DNA of 64,000 bases from Fluoribacter dumoffii NY 23 (GTDB taxonomy: Bacteria; Pseudomonadota; Gammaproteobacteria; Legionellales; Legionellaceae): positions 2,550,500-2,614,499 of the forward strand of contig NZ_CM001373.1 of NCBI RefSeq assembly GCF_000236165.1, given 5' to 3'. Numbering within the stretch: position 1 is the first letter of the stretch; each line of letters starts with the position of its first letter. The translations under genes were made by a program, and so were the position numbers. Shown here in pieces: positions 9,173 through 18,594 of this stretch. The notes beneath the pieces were generated by a model. That model worked only from the letters and a program-made list of their open reading frames with translations. It searched no databases and had not been told where the DNA came from.

Positions 9173-10321
9173 TTATAAAGCTTTGCGTAATTCCGTCACT
9201 TTATCCAAACGTTCCCATGGTAAATTGTCGCGTCCATAATGACCATAGGTGGCTGTTTGTCTATAGATTGGGCGAAGCAAATCATGATATTCAATTATAC
9301 CTTGAGGGGTTAAATCGAAATGGGTATGAATCAATTCGATAATTTCCCTATCGGTCAAACGGCCAGTACCAAAAGTTTCAACGAAAATTGAGGTAGGCTC
9401 AGCCACACCAATTGCATAGGAAACCTGGATCTCGCATTTGTCAGCCAATCCTGCAGCTACTATATTTTTAGCCACATGCCGTGCGGCATAAGCAGCAGAT
9501 CGATCTACTTTTGATGGATCCTTGCCGGAAAAACATCCACCTCCATGTCGTGCCATACCGCCGTAAGTATCTACAATTATTTTACGTCCGGTTAAACCGC
9601 AGTCCCCTAAAGGACCGCCGATAACAAATCGTCCGGTCGGATTGATAAAATAACGTGTTTTAGGAGTTAACCAATCCAAAGGTAACGTTGTTTTAATAAT
9701 TTCTTCCCGTACTGCTTCTACCAAATCACTGTACTCAACGTCAGGCGCATGCTGGGTAGAGAAAACCACGGTATCCACTTCAACAGGGATACCCTTTTCG
9801 TATTTTAAGGTTAATTGGCATTTTGCATCAGGACGCAACCAGGTTAATACTCCTGATTTACGTAAATGAGCCTGTTTTTCCATTAACCGATGGGAGTAGG
9901 CAATAGGAGCTGGCATGTAAACGTCTGTTTCACGGCTGGCATAACCAAACATCAGGCCCTGATCACCGGCACCAAGAGTTTTCGTTACTTTATTGTCCAC
10001 ACCCTGGGCGATATCAGGGGATTGCTTTCCTATAGCAGAAAGTACCGCACACGATTCCCAGTCAAATCCCATTTGTGAACTGTTATATCCTATGTCTTTA
10101 ACTACTTGTCGGGTTACCGCTTCCACATCTACCCAGGCTTTAGTAGTAATTTCTCCACCAACCAAAACCATGCCCGTTTTAACGAATACCTCACAAGCAA
10201 CACGCGCAGTCGGATCTTGCATTAAAATGGCATCTAAAATCGCATCAGAAATCTGATCTGCTATCTTGTCAGGATGTCCTTCGGAAACCGATTCCGAAGT
10301 AAAAACATGATTTTCATTCAT
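9173..10321 (-). CDS. metK: S-adenosylmethionine synthetase
   Basis: It makes SAM from methionine and ATP. The 382-aa product carries the family signatures: [14 protein letters not shown] (residues 9-22), [12 protein letters not shown] (about 116-127), the P-loop-like [18 protein letters not shown] (about 260-277), and YAIGVAEP. It lies between carA and ahcY on the same strand, with 31 and 13 bases of spacing. I saw no SAM-type riboswitch in the short upstream gap. Confidence 0.97.
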   Translation of the reverse strand: MNENHVFTSESVSEGHPDKIADQISDAILDAILMQDPTARVACEVFVKTGMVLVGGEITTKAWVDVEAVTRQVVKDIGYNSSQMGFDWESCAVLSAIGKQSPDIAQGVDNKVTKTLGAGDQGLMFGYASRETDVYMPAPIAYSHRLMEKQAHLRKSGVLTWLRPDAKCQLTLKYEKGIPVEVDTVVFSTQHAPDVEYSDLVEAVREEIIKTTLPLDWLTPKTRYFINPTGRFVIGGPLGDCGLTGRKIIVDTYGGMARHGGGCFSGKDPSKVDRSAAYAARHVAKNIVAAGLADKCEIQVSYAIGVAEPTSIFVETFGTGRLTDREIIELIHTHFDLTPQGIIEYHDLLRPIYRQTATYGHYGRDNLPWERLDKVTELRKAL

Positions 10322-10352
10322 TAAGTAAATCCTCTTAATATTTTTATATATC

Positions 10353-11465
10353 CTATTTCATCAATTGTATAAAATCATTAAATATTAATTCGATATCATG
10401 AGGTCCAGGACTGGCTTCAGGATGTCCTTGAAAGCCAAATGCCGGTTTTTCCTTATGTCTAATACCCTGAAGTGTGTTGTCGAATAAAGAACGATGTGTA
10501 ATTTCAAGACACTCAGGTAAACTCGACTCGTCTACTGCAAATCCATGGTTTTGGCTGGTGATAAAAACCCGCTTTTTCCCTTCAGTCTCAATTACGGGAT
10601 GATTGCCCCCATGGTGACCAAATTTCATTTTCTTGGTCACTCCGCCACAAGCCAAAGCCAAAATCTGAAAGCCCAAACAAATGCCAAACAAGGGGATATT
10701 ATTTTCCAGAAACTCCTGGGTGGCTCGAATGGCATAGTCACAAGCCTGGGGGTCTCCGGGGCCATTTGATAAAAATACTCCATCCGGATTCATCGCCAAA
10801 ACTTCTGCTGCAGGAGTTTTTGCAGGGACTAAAGTTAAATGGCATCCTTTGTCGTGCAAAATACGCAGAATGTTGTGCTTGACCCCAAAATCATACGCAA
10901 CTACATGGTACTGTTGAGGCTGAGAACCTTTACCCCATTCACCTTGTCCCTCATGCCATCGCTCTATTGTTTTTCGGGAAACTTCCAGGGCCAAATCCAC
11001 CCCTTGCAATCCTGAAAATGATTTTGCTTTCGCCAAAGCCGAATCAGGGTTCTCTACATCGGTACTGATACAGGCACTGACAGCACCATGCTCCCGCAAT
11101 CGGAGAGTCAAATCCCGGGTGTCGATTCCAGCAATCGCTACTACTCCATTTTTTTTGAGCCAATCAGAAAGGGATTGTTCTGCTCGATAATTACTATGGA
11201 TTAGTGATGCATTACGAATCACTAAACCTGCTGCCCACACTTTATTAGACTCCATATCCTCATGGGTACATCCAGTATTTCCTACATGAGCTGTGGTCAA
11301 AGTAATGATTTGTCGTGCATAGGAAGGATCGGTGAGCATCTCCTGATATCCGGTTAATGAAGTGTTAAAAACCAACTCTCCGACACTATCACCTGTCGCT
11401 CCTACTGAAATCCCTTCGTAAATGGTTCCATCGGCTAACACTAAAATTGCTGGTTGGTTCATCAT
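10353..11465 (-). CDS. carA: Carbamoyl-phosphate synthase small subunit
   Basis: This glutaminase subunit supplies ammonia to CarB for carbamoyl phosphate, the precursor of arginine and pyrimidines. The class I amidotransferase triad is visible: Cys in [12 protein letters not shown], and His/Glu in [14 protein letters not shown]. The CarA N-terminal domain ([16 protein letters not shown]) is intact and the length is 370 aa. Two adjacent ATG codons (11465, 11462) could both start it; no strong ribosome site is seen. Notably, the next gene is metK and not carB, so the large subunit lies outside this stretch. Confidence 0.96.
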   Translation of the reverse strand: MMNQPAILVLADGTIYEGISVGATGDSVGELVFNTSLTGYQEMLTDPSYARQIITLTTAHVGNTGCTHEDMESNKVWAAGLVIRNASLIHSNYRAEQSLSDWLKKNGVVAIAGIDTRDLTLRLREHGAVSACISTDVENPDSALAKAKSFSGLQGVDLALEVSRKTIERWHEGQGEWGKGSQPQQYHVVAYDFGVKHNILRILHDKGCHLTLVPAKTPAAEVLAMNPDGVFLSNGPGDPQACDYAIRATQEFLENNIPLFGICLGFQILALACGGVTKKMKFGHHGGNHPVIETEGKKRVFITSQNHGFAVDESSLPECLEITHRSLFDNTLQGIRHKEKPAFGFQGHPEASPGPHDIELIFNDFIQLMK

Positions 11466-11469
11466 GGAT

Positions 11470-11616
11470 CTACTCTATCTGGTTATACAAATGTATCTTT
11501 CCAATGAGGCTGTTATTGAATCTGCTGCCTGGAGCGCATAGTGACCCGAAATGTTCTGTAACCTCACCTGAGTTTGTACTGGGCCCAAGCTGCTGTGACC
11601 GGCGCATTCCAATCAT
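11470..11616 (-). other. Possible carA leader ORF (48 codons) in a structured leader
   Basis: In the 230-base dnaJ-carA gap a frame runs ATG (11616; alternative ATG 11607) to TAG at 11470-11472, ending 4 bases before carA. On the minus strand GTAACC-CTGA near the 5' end can pair with TCAG...GGTTAC about 60 bases downstream, so the leader can fold. Some bacterial carA genes have attenuating leader peptides (known in Pseudomonas), but this peptide shows no run of Arg codons. It could also be part of an intergenic repeat. Coding status is unproven. Confidence 0.25.
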
Positions 11617-11646
11617 CAGGGTTACAAATCATGTGGCTAACAAGAT

Positions 11647-11680
11647 AAAAAATTGCACACATTAGATAAATATGTGCAAT
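11647..11680 (-). terminator. Rho-independent terminator after dnaJ
   Basis: On the minus strand ATTGCACA, a 13-base loop and TGTGCAAT are followed directly by TTTTTT. It starts 16 bases after the dnaJ stop and separates the heat-shock operon from carA. Confidence 0.75.
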
Positions 11681-11695
11681 TGTAACTTACTTGTA

Positions 11696-12835
11696 TCAAA
11701 ATTTCATGTCTTCAAAGAATTTTTTCACACCTGCAAACCAAGAATTTGAGCGTGGAGAGTGTTTTCCTTTAGCATTTTCCAATGATTCCTGGAATTTGGT
11801 TAATAATTCTTTTTGTTCGCGTGATAAATTTACTGGGGTCTCTACAACCACCTTACATAATAAATCACCCTGACCATGTCCGCGTACGGATTTCATTCCC
11901 TTGCCTCGTAAACGGAAGACTTTCCCAGTTTGTGTTTCTTCTGGAATTTTTAAAGTAACCCGTCCTTCAAGGGTTGGCACTTCTATAGAACCACCCATAG
12001 CAGCGGTGATAAAGCTTATGGGCACTTCACAATGCAAGTCCGTTTCATGACGCTCAAATATAGCATGTTTTTTTACACTGATTTGCACGTAAAGATCACC
12101 TGGGCCACCTCCATGCGTGCCAGCCTCTCCTTCTCCGCTTAAACGAACCCGGTCGCCATTGTCCACGCCAGCTGGAATTTTAACCGTAAGCTTTTTGCTT
12201 TCGCGCATTCTACCCTGCCCATGACAATCAGAACAAGGATCAGAGATAATCGTTCCTTCACCATGACAGCTGGGGCAAGTTTGCTGAATGGAAAAGAATC
12301 CTTGTTGAATTCGTACTTGTCCCATACCATTACAGGTTTCACAAGTCTTTGGCTGTGTTCCTTTTTTGGCTCCACTCCCACTACAGGTAGAGCAAGTACC
12401 ATGTCGGGGAACAGTTATTTGCACTTCTTTACCCTGGGCAGCTTCTTCGAGTGTCAATTGGACATTAAATTGCAAATCAGCGCCGCGTTGCCCACGAGAT
12501 TGTCGCCCAGCGCCGCGTCCGCTGGAAAAGATATTTTCAAAAATATCCTCAAATACATCGCCAAAACCACCAAAACCGCCAAAACCTCCTTGACCGCCTC
12601 TCATTGAGGGATCTACGCCTGCATGGCCGAATTGATCATAAGCAGAACGTTTTTGGGGATCGGAAAGAATACTGTAGGCATTTTGAATTTCTTTAAATTT
12701 TTCTTCAGCAGCAGAGTCGCCAGGATTACGATCTGGATGATACTTCATAGCCAACCTACGGTATGCTTTTTTTATTTCAGCATCACTTGCAGTTCGACTT
12801 ACTTCTAAAAGCTCATAATAATCCCGCTGTTCCAT
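11696..12835 (-). CDS. dnaJ: Chaperone protein DnaJ
   Basis: This Hsp40 co-chaperone stimulates DnaK ATPase and delivers clients. The full class I architecture is present: a J domain with HPD in [11 protein letters not shown] (about residues 30-40), a Gly/Phe-rich linker ([13 protein letters not shown], about 82-94), four zinc-finger repeats ([32 protein letters not shown]), and the C-terminal substrate domain. It has 379 aa, normal length. It is downstream of dnaK on the same strand, separated by 153 bases that hold a long hairpin repeat, and is followed by an intrinsic terminator. Confidence 0.98.
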   Translation of the reverse strand: MEQRDYYELLEVSRTASDAEIKKAYRRLAMKYHPDRNPGDSAAEEKFKEIQNAYSILSDPQKRSAYDQFGHAGVDPSMRGGQGGFGGFGGFGDVFEDIFENIFSSGRGAGRQSRGQRGADLQFNVQLTLEEAAQGKEVQITVPRHGTCSTCSGSGAKKGTQPKTCETCNGMGQVRIQQGFFSIQQTCPSCHGEGTIISDPCSDCHGQGRMRESKKLTVKIPAGVDNGDRVRLSGEGEAGTHGGGPGDLYVQISVKKHAIFERHETDLHCEVPISFITAAMGGSIEVPTLEGRVTLKIPEETQTGKVFRLRGKGMKSVRGHGQGDLLCKVVVETPVNLSREQKELLTKFQESLENAKGKHSPRSNSWFAGVKKFFEDMKF

Positions 12836-12866
12836 AACTACTCACAATATTAAAAATTAAAATGGA

Positions 12867-12952
12867 CAATGCAGCCGGGTACAGCAAAGCGGAACCAGGA
12901 ATTTCAATAAACTTCTAAATCCCGGATTCCGCTTTGTACCCGGGCTACATTG
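12867..12952. repeat. REP-like palindromic element between dnaK and dnaJ
   Basis: An imperfect inverted repeat of 86 bases. The left arm (CAATGCAGCCGGGTACAGC, then AAAGCGGAACC) pairs with a right arm (GGATTCCGC, TTTGTACCCGGGCTACATTG) around an AT-rich loop. It is GC-richer than its surroundings. The sequence type GTAGCCCGGGTAC...GCGGAATCCGGG resembles dispersed palindromic repeats of many gammaproteobacteria. In a dnaKJ transcript it would form a strong hairpin and could lower dnaJ expression or stabilise upstream mRNA (inference). Confidence 0.7.
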
Positions 12953-12988
12953 CTACTACACCCAGGCTATTAAGCTCTCTATAGCCAA

Positions 12989-14932
12989 TTATTTCTTATC
13001 GTCTTTAACTTCCTCGAACTCTGCATCCACAACCCCCTCATCCGCTTTAGGCGCTTCTTGGGTGTGTGCATGTTCTTGTTGCGCCTGCCCCTGTCCGGCC
13101 TGGCCTTCAGATGCTTTTTTAGCATAAACTCGCTCAGCCATTTTAGCAGAAGCATCACTTAACACTTTTAATTTTTCTTCAATTTGTGCTTTATCACTGC
13201 CTTGAATTGCTTCTTTTAACTCAGCAATTGCTGTTTCTATGCCCTTTTTCTCATCTTCAGCGAGTTCAGCTGCCAAATCTTTCATAGATTTTTCACAGCT
13301 ATGAATCAAACTGTCAGCCTGATTGCGTAACTCAGCCATTTCTTTAAACTTCCTATCTTCTTCAGCATGAGATTTCGCATCTTTAACCATTGCTTCTACT
13401 TCTTCATCACTCAAACCACTGGATGCTTTAATCACTATTGATTGAGCCTTACCGGTAGCTTTGTCTTTAGCAGAAACGTTAAGGATACCATTTGCATCGA
13501 TATCAAAAGTTACTTCAATTTGAGGTACACCTCGTGGTGCGGGAGGGATATCACCCAAATCGAACCGGCCTAATGATTTATTCGCTGATGCCTGTTCTCT
13601 TTCACCTTGCAATACATGCACAGTAACAGCTGTCTGGTTATCATCTGCTGTAGAGAATACCTGATTGGCTTTGGTAGGAATTGTCGTATTTTTCTCGATG
13701 AGCTTAGTCATTACTCCACCCATAGTCTCAATACCTAACGATAAAGGAGTAACGTCAAGTAAGAGAATATCTTTCACTTCACCAGATAAAACTGCAGCCT
13801 GAATACCAGCACCCACAGCAACTGCTTCATCAGGGTTGACGTCTTTACGTGGTTCTTTGCCAAAAAACTCTTCTACAGTTTTTTGTACCAAAGGCATACG
13901 GGTTTGACCACCGACCAAAATAACTTCGTTGATTTGTGATACGGTCAATCCAGCATCTTTCAAAGCAATTTTACAAGGCTCTACGGTACGTTCAACCAGT
14001 TTCTCAACTAAAGATTCAAGTTTGGCGCGTGTTAATTTAATATTCAAATGCTTAGGTCCAGAAGCATCAGCTGTAATATACGGTAAATTAACATCAGTTT
14101 GTTGCGCTGAAGACAGTTCAATTTTCGCTTTTTCAGCAGCATCTTTTAGACGTTGCAATGCTAATGGATCATTGTGCAGATCAATACCTGTATCTTTTTT
14201 GAATTCAGAAGCCAAATAATCAATTAACGCCAAATCAAAGTCCTCACCACCCAGGAAGGTATCGCCATTTGTTGCAAGTACTTCAAATTGGTGTTCTCCA
14301 TCAACCTCTGCGATTTCAATAATGGAAATATCGAAAGTACCTCCACCGAGGTCATATACTGCGATGATTGAATCACCACGTTTCTTATCCATACCATAGG
14401 CAAGAGCGGCAGCTGTTGGTTCGTTAATGATACGTTTTACTTCCAGACCTGCAATACGGCCAGCATCTTTAGTTGCTTGACGCTGAGAATCATTGAAGTA
14501 AGCAGGAACTGTAATTACCGCCTCTTTCACTTCTTCACCGAGGTAATCTTCTGCCGTTTTTTTCATTTTACGCAATACTTCAGCAGAAATTTGTGGTGGG
14601 GCTTTGTCCTGGTTTTTCACACGAACCCAGGCATCGCCATTGTCCGCTTTAATAATCTTGTAAGGCACCATTTTGATATCTTTTTGCACAACCGCGTCAT
14701 CAAATCGACGGCCAATCAAGCGTTTGATTGCAAACAGAGTATTATCAGGGTTAGTTACTGCCTGACGTTTTGCAGATTGCCCCACTAATACCTCGCCATC
14801 TTCAGTATAAGCAACGATGGAAGGCGTTGTGCGGTGGCCTTCACTGTTTTCAATAACCTTAGGTTTATCCCCTTCCATTACAGCAACACATGAGTTAGTG
14901 GTACCTAAGTCGATTCCTATAATTTTAGCCAT
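12989..14932 (-). CDS. dnaK: Chaperone protein DnaK (Hsp70)
   Basis: This ATP-dependent chaperone works with DnaJ and GrpE. Hallmarks: [17 protein letters not shown] at the N-terminus, [13 protein letters not shown] near residues 194-206, [13 protein letters not shown] near 340, the substrate domain with [14 protein letters not shown], and a C-terminal tail ending EEVKDDKK with a Gln/Gly-rich stretch before it. The 647-aa length is normal. A second heat-shock promoter lies just upstream at 14977-15004, so dnaK can be transcribed separately from grpE. Confidence 0.99.
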   Translation of the reverse strand: MAKIIGIDLGTTNSCVAVMEGDKPKVIENSEGHRTTPSIVAYTEDGEVLVGQSAKRQAVTNPDNTLFAIKRLIGRRFDDAVVQKDIKMVPYKIIKADNGDAWVRVKNQDKAPPQISAEVLRKMKKTAEDYLGEEVKEAVITVPAYFNDSQRQATKDAGRIAGLEVKRIINEPTAAALAYGMDKKRGDSIIAVYDLGGGTFDISIIEIAEVDGEHQFEVLATNGDTFLGGEDFDLALIDYLASEFKKDTGIDLHNDPLALQRLKDAAEKAKIELSSAQQTDVNLPYITADASGPKHLNIKLTRAKLESLVEKLVERTVEPCKIALKDAGLTVSQINEVILVGGQTRMPLVQKTVEEFFGKEPRKDVNPDEAVAVGAGIQAAVLSGEVKDILLLDVTPLSLGIETMGGVMTKLIEKNTTIPTKANQVFSTADDNQTAVTVHVLQGEREQASANKSLGRFDLGDIPPAPRGVPQIEVTFDIDANGILNVSAKDKATGKAQSIVIKASSGLSDEEVEAMVKDAKSHAEEDRKFKEMAELRNQADSLIHSCEKSMKDLAAELAEDEKKGIETAIAELKEAIQGSDKAQIEEKLKVLSDASAKMAERVYAKKASEGQAGQGQAQQEHAHTQEAPKADEGVVDAEFEEVKDDKK

Positions 14933-14976
14933 TCTATTCTTGCTCCAAAATTGTAATTTCTACCGCGATGATTTTT

Positions 14977-15004
14977 ATATGGGGCATAACCCATTAATTT
15001 CAAC
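14977..15004 (-). promoter_or_regulatory. Sigma32-type promoter for dnaK
   Basis: On the minus strand GTTGAAA is followed by 13 bases and CCCCATAT, against the heat-shock consensus CTTGAAA-N11..16-CCCCATNT. The -10 ends 45 bases before the dnaK ATG. One mismatch in the -35. Confidence 0.8.
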
Positions 15005-15022
15005 CCCATAAGCCTCACATTT

Positions 15023-15658
15023 TTATTTTTTTGATACGACAACACGTGCCGGTCTGATTACACGATCGCTTAGCTTATATCCTTTTTGGAATACAGCCAG
15101 CACTGTATTGGGTTCGGCATCAGGTGCAGCTTGCATTGACATGGCCTCATGAACCTGTGGATCAAAAGGCGCACCAGCAGGATCAATTTGTTGCACGTCG
15201 AATTTTTTCAATACGTCCATAAAAAGTTTCAAGGTTAATTCTAAACCTTCTTTCATCGATTCATCTTGCGCATTAATAACCAATTGCAATGCCTGTTCCA
15301 GGCTATCGATAACGGGTAATAAATCAGTAATGAGCTTCTCAACACCATAACGATGGGCATTTGCCACCTCACGCTCGGCACGACGGCGTACATTGTCCAG
15401 TTCCGCTTGAGCACGCACCGCTTTTTCCCAATTTTGATGGGCCTGCTGCTCCACTGCAGTTAATTTATCACTTAATTCCTTATAATCGGGATGAGCCAGC
15501 GAAGGTTCTGGATGCGCTATTTCTTCAGATAAATCTAATGAATCCTCATGCTCCTCGTTTTTTTTTGCCTTTTTAGACTGATGTTCTTCATGTTGATGTT
15601 CTTCATGTTGATGTTCTTCTTTAAACTGATGCCAATTTTTTTTATCTTGTTTACTCAT
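15023..15658 (-). CDS. grpE: Nucleotide exchange factor GrpE
   Basis: It releases ADP from DnaK. The long N-terminal coiled coil and the C-terminal beta domain are recognisable (DNVRRRAEREVANAHRYGVEKL near residues 88-109; the C-terminal block with DRVIRPARVVVSKK). I place the start at 15658 (MSKQDKK) because GAGGAG lies 7 bases before it; an upstream ATG would add six residues without a ribosome site. The N-terminus has a tandem HQHEE repeat rich in His, Gln and Glu, not typical of GrpE and possibly a lineage-specific extension. 211 aa. Confidence 0.96.
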   Translation of the reverse strand: MSKQDKKNWHQFKEEHQHEEHQHEEHQSKKAKKNEEHEDSLDLSEEIAHPEPSLAHPDYKELSDKLTAVEQQAHQNWEKAVRAQAELDNVRRRAEREVANAHRYGVEKLITDLLPVIDSLEQALQLVINAQDESMKEGLELTLKLFMDVLKKFDVQQIDPAGAPFDPQVHEAMSMQAAPDAEPNTVLAVFQKGYKLSDRVIRPARVVVSKK

Positions 15659-15698
15659 TGAATTACTCCTCTCCACAGCCTAGCAATGTGAACACGAG

Positions 15699-15726
15699 AG
15701 ATGGGGGCAGCTGCTAAGATTTCAAG
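15699..15726 (-). promoter_or_regulatory. Sigma32-type promoter for grpE
   Basis: On the minus strand CTTGAAA, 13 bases, then CCCCATCT: a complete match to the heat-shock sigma factor consensus. The -10 is about 40 bases upstream of the grpE start codon. Confidence 0.88.
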
Positions 15727-15903
15727 TCTTTAAGTTTATTTATTTTTACAGATCTCAGGATCCCACAGGATTTGCAAAGCCCTTCTGGGAGTTTGCCGAC
15801 ATTTATACCTTATAGGAAAGAAGCCAAAATAGGGAAAGGCAGCTTGCAGTATGTGTTCATTTATTCCATACTTAGACTCAAAAAAGTTACATAGGTTTTT
15901 TTT

Positions 15904-17241
15904 ATGCAAAAATGGTCGCCTACCTCCTGGCTCCAGTATTCTTATTTACAATCTGCAACTTACGCTGATAAGGAACAGTTAAATAAAATTGTAGGGCAAC
16001 TGAGCCTTTTACCTCCGCTAGTCACCAGTAGTGAAGTAAAAAATTTAAAAAATGAAATTGCACGTGCCGGGCGCGGAGAAGCTTTTATTCTTCAAGGCGG
16101 CGACTGTGCTGAATCATTTAATGATTGCCGTTCAGAAATTATCAGCAATAAGTTAAAAATTATCTTGCAAATGAGTTTAATTTTATTGCACGGGTTGCGA
16201 AAACCGATTATTCGTGTGGGACGAATCGCCGGCCAATATGCAAAACCACGATCCTCAGATTATGAAACAATCGAAGGGATTACATTACCCAGCTATCGTG
16301 GCGATCTGGTCAACTCCCCGGAATTTACCCGGGAAGCACGTGAACCTAATCCGAAACTCTTGTTACAAGCGTACAATTGTTCAGCCATCACCTTGAATTT
16401 TATCCGCAGTTTGCTCGACAGCGGTTTTGCAAGCCTTAATCATCCTCACCAATGGAATCTAGGTTTTGTTGAACATTCAAAACAAAAAGAAGAGTACCAG
16501 ACTCTTGTTAATTCAATTGCCGATGCGTTGGACTTTCTGGATACCATTGGGGGCATTCAATCCAGTAATTTATCCAAAGTCGATTTTTACACTTCTCATG
16601 AGGCATTGCACTTACATTATGAACAAGCATTAACTCGTCAAATGGAAGATGGTTTATGGTATAACCTCTCAACCCATCTGCCCTGGATTGGGATGCGTAC
16701 CGCCCAAATTGACAGCGCACACCTGGAGTTTTTACGTGGTGTAGAAAATCCCATTGGCATCAAAATTGGCCCGGGAGCCACTCCTGAATGGCTGGAAGAA
16801 GTATTAAACAGGGCAAATCCTCAACGCGAAGAAGGACGCCTGTTGTTGTTTACTCGACTGGGGGCACAACATATAGATAAAATGCTCCCTCCTCTTATTG
16901 AGGCAGTGAGAAAGACAAAGATTCCGGTAACCTGGTCTTGCGATCCCATGCATGGAAACACAGAAACGACGGTTGATGGCATTAAAACCCGCCATTTTGA
17001 CAATATCCTTTTGGAGTTGAAACAGGCTTTGGAAATCCATCGGGATATGGACAGTTATCTGGGAGGCGTTCATTTCGAACTTACCGGGGATAATGTGACT
17101 GAGTGTATTGGCGGCGCCCGTGGATTATCAGCAGATGATCTGAAGAAAGCCTATCATAGCCTGGTAGACCCTCGGCTTAATTATGAACAATCGATTGAGA
17201 TGGCCATTCAATTGAGTAGGCAGTTTAGAGCGAAGGAATGA
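15904..17241 (+). CDS. Class II 3-deoxy-7-phosphoheptulonate (DAHP) synthase
   Basis: First step of the shikimate pathway, condensing phosphoenolpyruvate and erythrose 4-phosphate. The product belongs to the plant-like class II family, not the AroFGH class: WSPTSWLQYSYLQSATY at the start, FILQGGDCAESFNDC with the metal-ligand Cys (about residues 58-72), RVGRIAGQYAKPRSSDYE, KIGPGATPEW, and WSCDPMHGNTE and HFELTGDNVTEC near the C-terminus. 445 aa is normal. It is divergent from grpE. Confidence 0.95.
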   Translation: MQKWSPTSWLQYSYLQSATYADKEQLNKIVGQLSLLPPLVTSSEVKNLKNEIARAGRGEAFILQGGDCAESFNDCRSEIISNKLKIILQMSLILLHGLRKPIIRVGRIAGQYAKPRSSDYETIEGITLPSYRGDLVNSPEFTREAREPNPKLLLQAYNCSAITLNFIRSLLDSGFASLNHPHQWNLGFVEHSKQKEEYQTLVNSIADALDFLDTIGGIQSSNLSKVDFYTSHEALHLHYEQALTRQMEDGLWYNLSTHLPWIGMRTAQIDSAHLEFLRGVENPIGIKIGPGATPEWLEEVLNRANPQREEGRLLLFTRLGAQHIDKMLPPLIEAVRKTKIPVTWSCDPMHGNTETTVDGIKTRHFDNILLELKQALEIHRDMDSYLGGVHFELTGDNVTECIGGARGLSADDLKKAYHSLVDPRLNYEQSIEMAIQLSRQFRAKE

Positions 17242-17352
17242 TTGTCGAGGACAAGAACGCCAGCTTGGCAACTGTTTGAATTTTCAGTTGCTAAATTTCT
17301 CACCTACAGGCTCGTTCCACCAGGTGGGATTATTTTTTGAGAAACACTTCTT

Positions 17353-17380
17353 TAGCCTGGTCAAAACCCAGGCCAGGCTA
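17353..17380. terminator. Hairpin between convergent DAHP synthase and hemE genes
   Basis: TAGCCTGG and CCAGGCTA form 8-bp arms around a 12-base loop, 111 bases after the DAHP synthase stop and 12 bases beyond the hemE stop. A run of five T follows after 9 bases on the plus strand. Bidirectional termination is plausible. Confidence 0.45.
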
Positions 17381-17391
17381 GCTTCTGATTT

Positions 17392-18450
17392 TTACTGTTG
17401 ATGATAAAAAGGACTAAATTCTTGGACGGCTTCAATCATGGCCGCCACATGCTCTGGGGGTACATCAGGGGTAATCCCGTGCCCCAGATTGAATACATGT
17501 CCTGAACCCGCTCCATAGGATGTCAGTACCTTATTCACCTGGTCCCGAATGCATTTTTTTGAAGTCAATAATACAGCGGGATCAAGGTTTCCTTGCAGTG
17601 CAACTTTATCACCTACTCTCCGCCGTGCTTCACCTATATCACAAGTCCAATCGATTCCCAAGGCGTCACAACCAGTCAGAACCATTTTTTCTAACCATTG
17701 CCCTCCTCCTTTAGTAAATAAAATTACCGGGATTTCGGGGTGGTTGGCTTTTATTTGCCGGACGATTTTCTGCATATACTGGAGGGAAAAATTTTGGTAA
17801 TTTTCCGGGGTTAAAATCCCGCCCCAAGTATCAAAGAGCATGACCGAATTAACCCCAGCCTTGATTTGTTCCAGCAGATAGTCTGCGACAGATTCCGCTA
17901 GCTTGCTCAACAAAATATGGGCTGCTTCACTTTCGGTATAAATCAAATGCAAAATACGTTTAAATTCTCTTGTGCTTTTACCCTCAACCATATAACAGGC
18001 TAAGGTCCATGGACTGCCTGAAAACCCTATCAGGGGAAGTTCTTTTGGCATTTCCTGGCGGATTAAACGCACCGCATTCATAACATAAGCTAGAGAATCC
18101 GGTTCAGGGACTTGTAAATTGATTATCGCATCTACATTTTGTACCGGATGTAAAAAACAAGGTCCTTCGCCCTCGGCAAAATAAAGTCCCAGGCCCATGG
18201 CATCCGGAATTGTCAAAATATCAGAAAACAAAATCGCCGCATCCAGTGCATAGCGACGGAGAGGTTGTAATGTCACCTCACAGGCAAGCTCAGGATTTTT
18301 GCAAAGGCTTAAAAAATCACCCGCCTGTTCCCTGGTCTTTCGATACTCTGGTAAATAACGCCCGGCCTGACGCATCATCCATACTGGAGTCCTTTCAACA
18401 GGTTGCCGTCTTAAAGCCCGTAAGAATAAAGATTGGCCTAAATCATACAT
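17392..18450 (-). CDS. hemE: Uroporphyrinogen decarboxylase
   Basis: It converts uroporphyrinogen III to coproporphyrinogen III in haem synthesis. Signatures: [16 protein letters not shown] (about residues 21-36), the catalytic Asp in [15 protein letters not shown] (about 73-87), [13 protein letters not shown], and GQWLEKM followed by [17 protein letters not shown]. 352 aa matches the family. The upstream 144 bases are shared with the divergent SGNH-like gene. Confidence 0.97.
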   Translation of the reverse strand: MYDLGQSLFLRALRRQPVERTPVWMMRQAGRYLPEYRKTREQAGDFLSLCKNPELACEVTLQPLRRYALDAAILFSDILTIPDAMGLGLYFAEGEGPCFLHPVQNVDAIINLQVPEPDSLAYVMNAVRLIRQEMPKELPLIGFSGSPWTLACYMVEGKSTREFKRILHLIYTESEAAHILLSKLAESVADYLLEQIKAGVNSVMLFDTWGGILTPENYQNFSLQYMQKIVRQIKANHPEIPVILFTKGGGQWLEKMVLTGCDALGIDWTCDIGEARRRVGDKVALQGNLDPAVLLTSKKCIRDQVNKVLTSYGAGSGHVFNLGHGITPDVPPEHVAAMIEAVQEFSPFYHQQ

Positions 18451-18534
18451 CGTATTATTCCGTCATCCAAAAAATGTACTAATGCTAACATATTTACAGA
18501 AATATCCACTCCTAAAATAAAAGAATTATTTGAA

Positions 18535-18564
18535 TTGACTCCGTAACAAACATGGAAACATAAT
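18535..18564 (+). promoter_or_regulatory. Sigma70-like promoter of the SGNH-like gene
   Basis: TTGACT and CATAAT are separated by 18 bases; the -10 ends 30 bases before the ATG at 18595. Good -35, one mismatch in the -10. Confidence 0.55.
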
Positions 18565-18594
18565 CTGAGCCAATTTTATAAACTAGAGTTTATT

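Noticed and set aside
10322-10352. A SAM-sensing riboswitch before metK
   Set aside because: The gap is only 31 bases, too short for any known SAM riboswitch.
11447-11665. A 72-aa plus-strand gene in the dnaJ-carA gap
   Set aside because: It lies antisense to the carA leader, has no family resemblance or good ribosome site, and crosses the end of carA.
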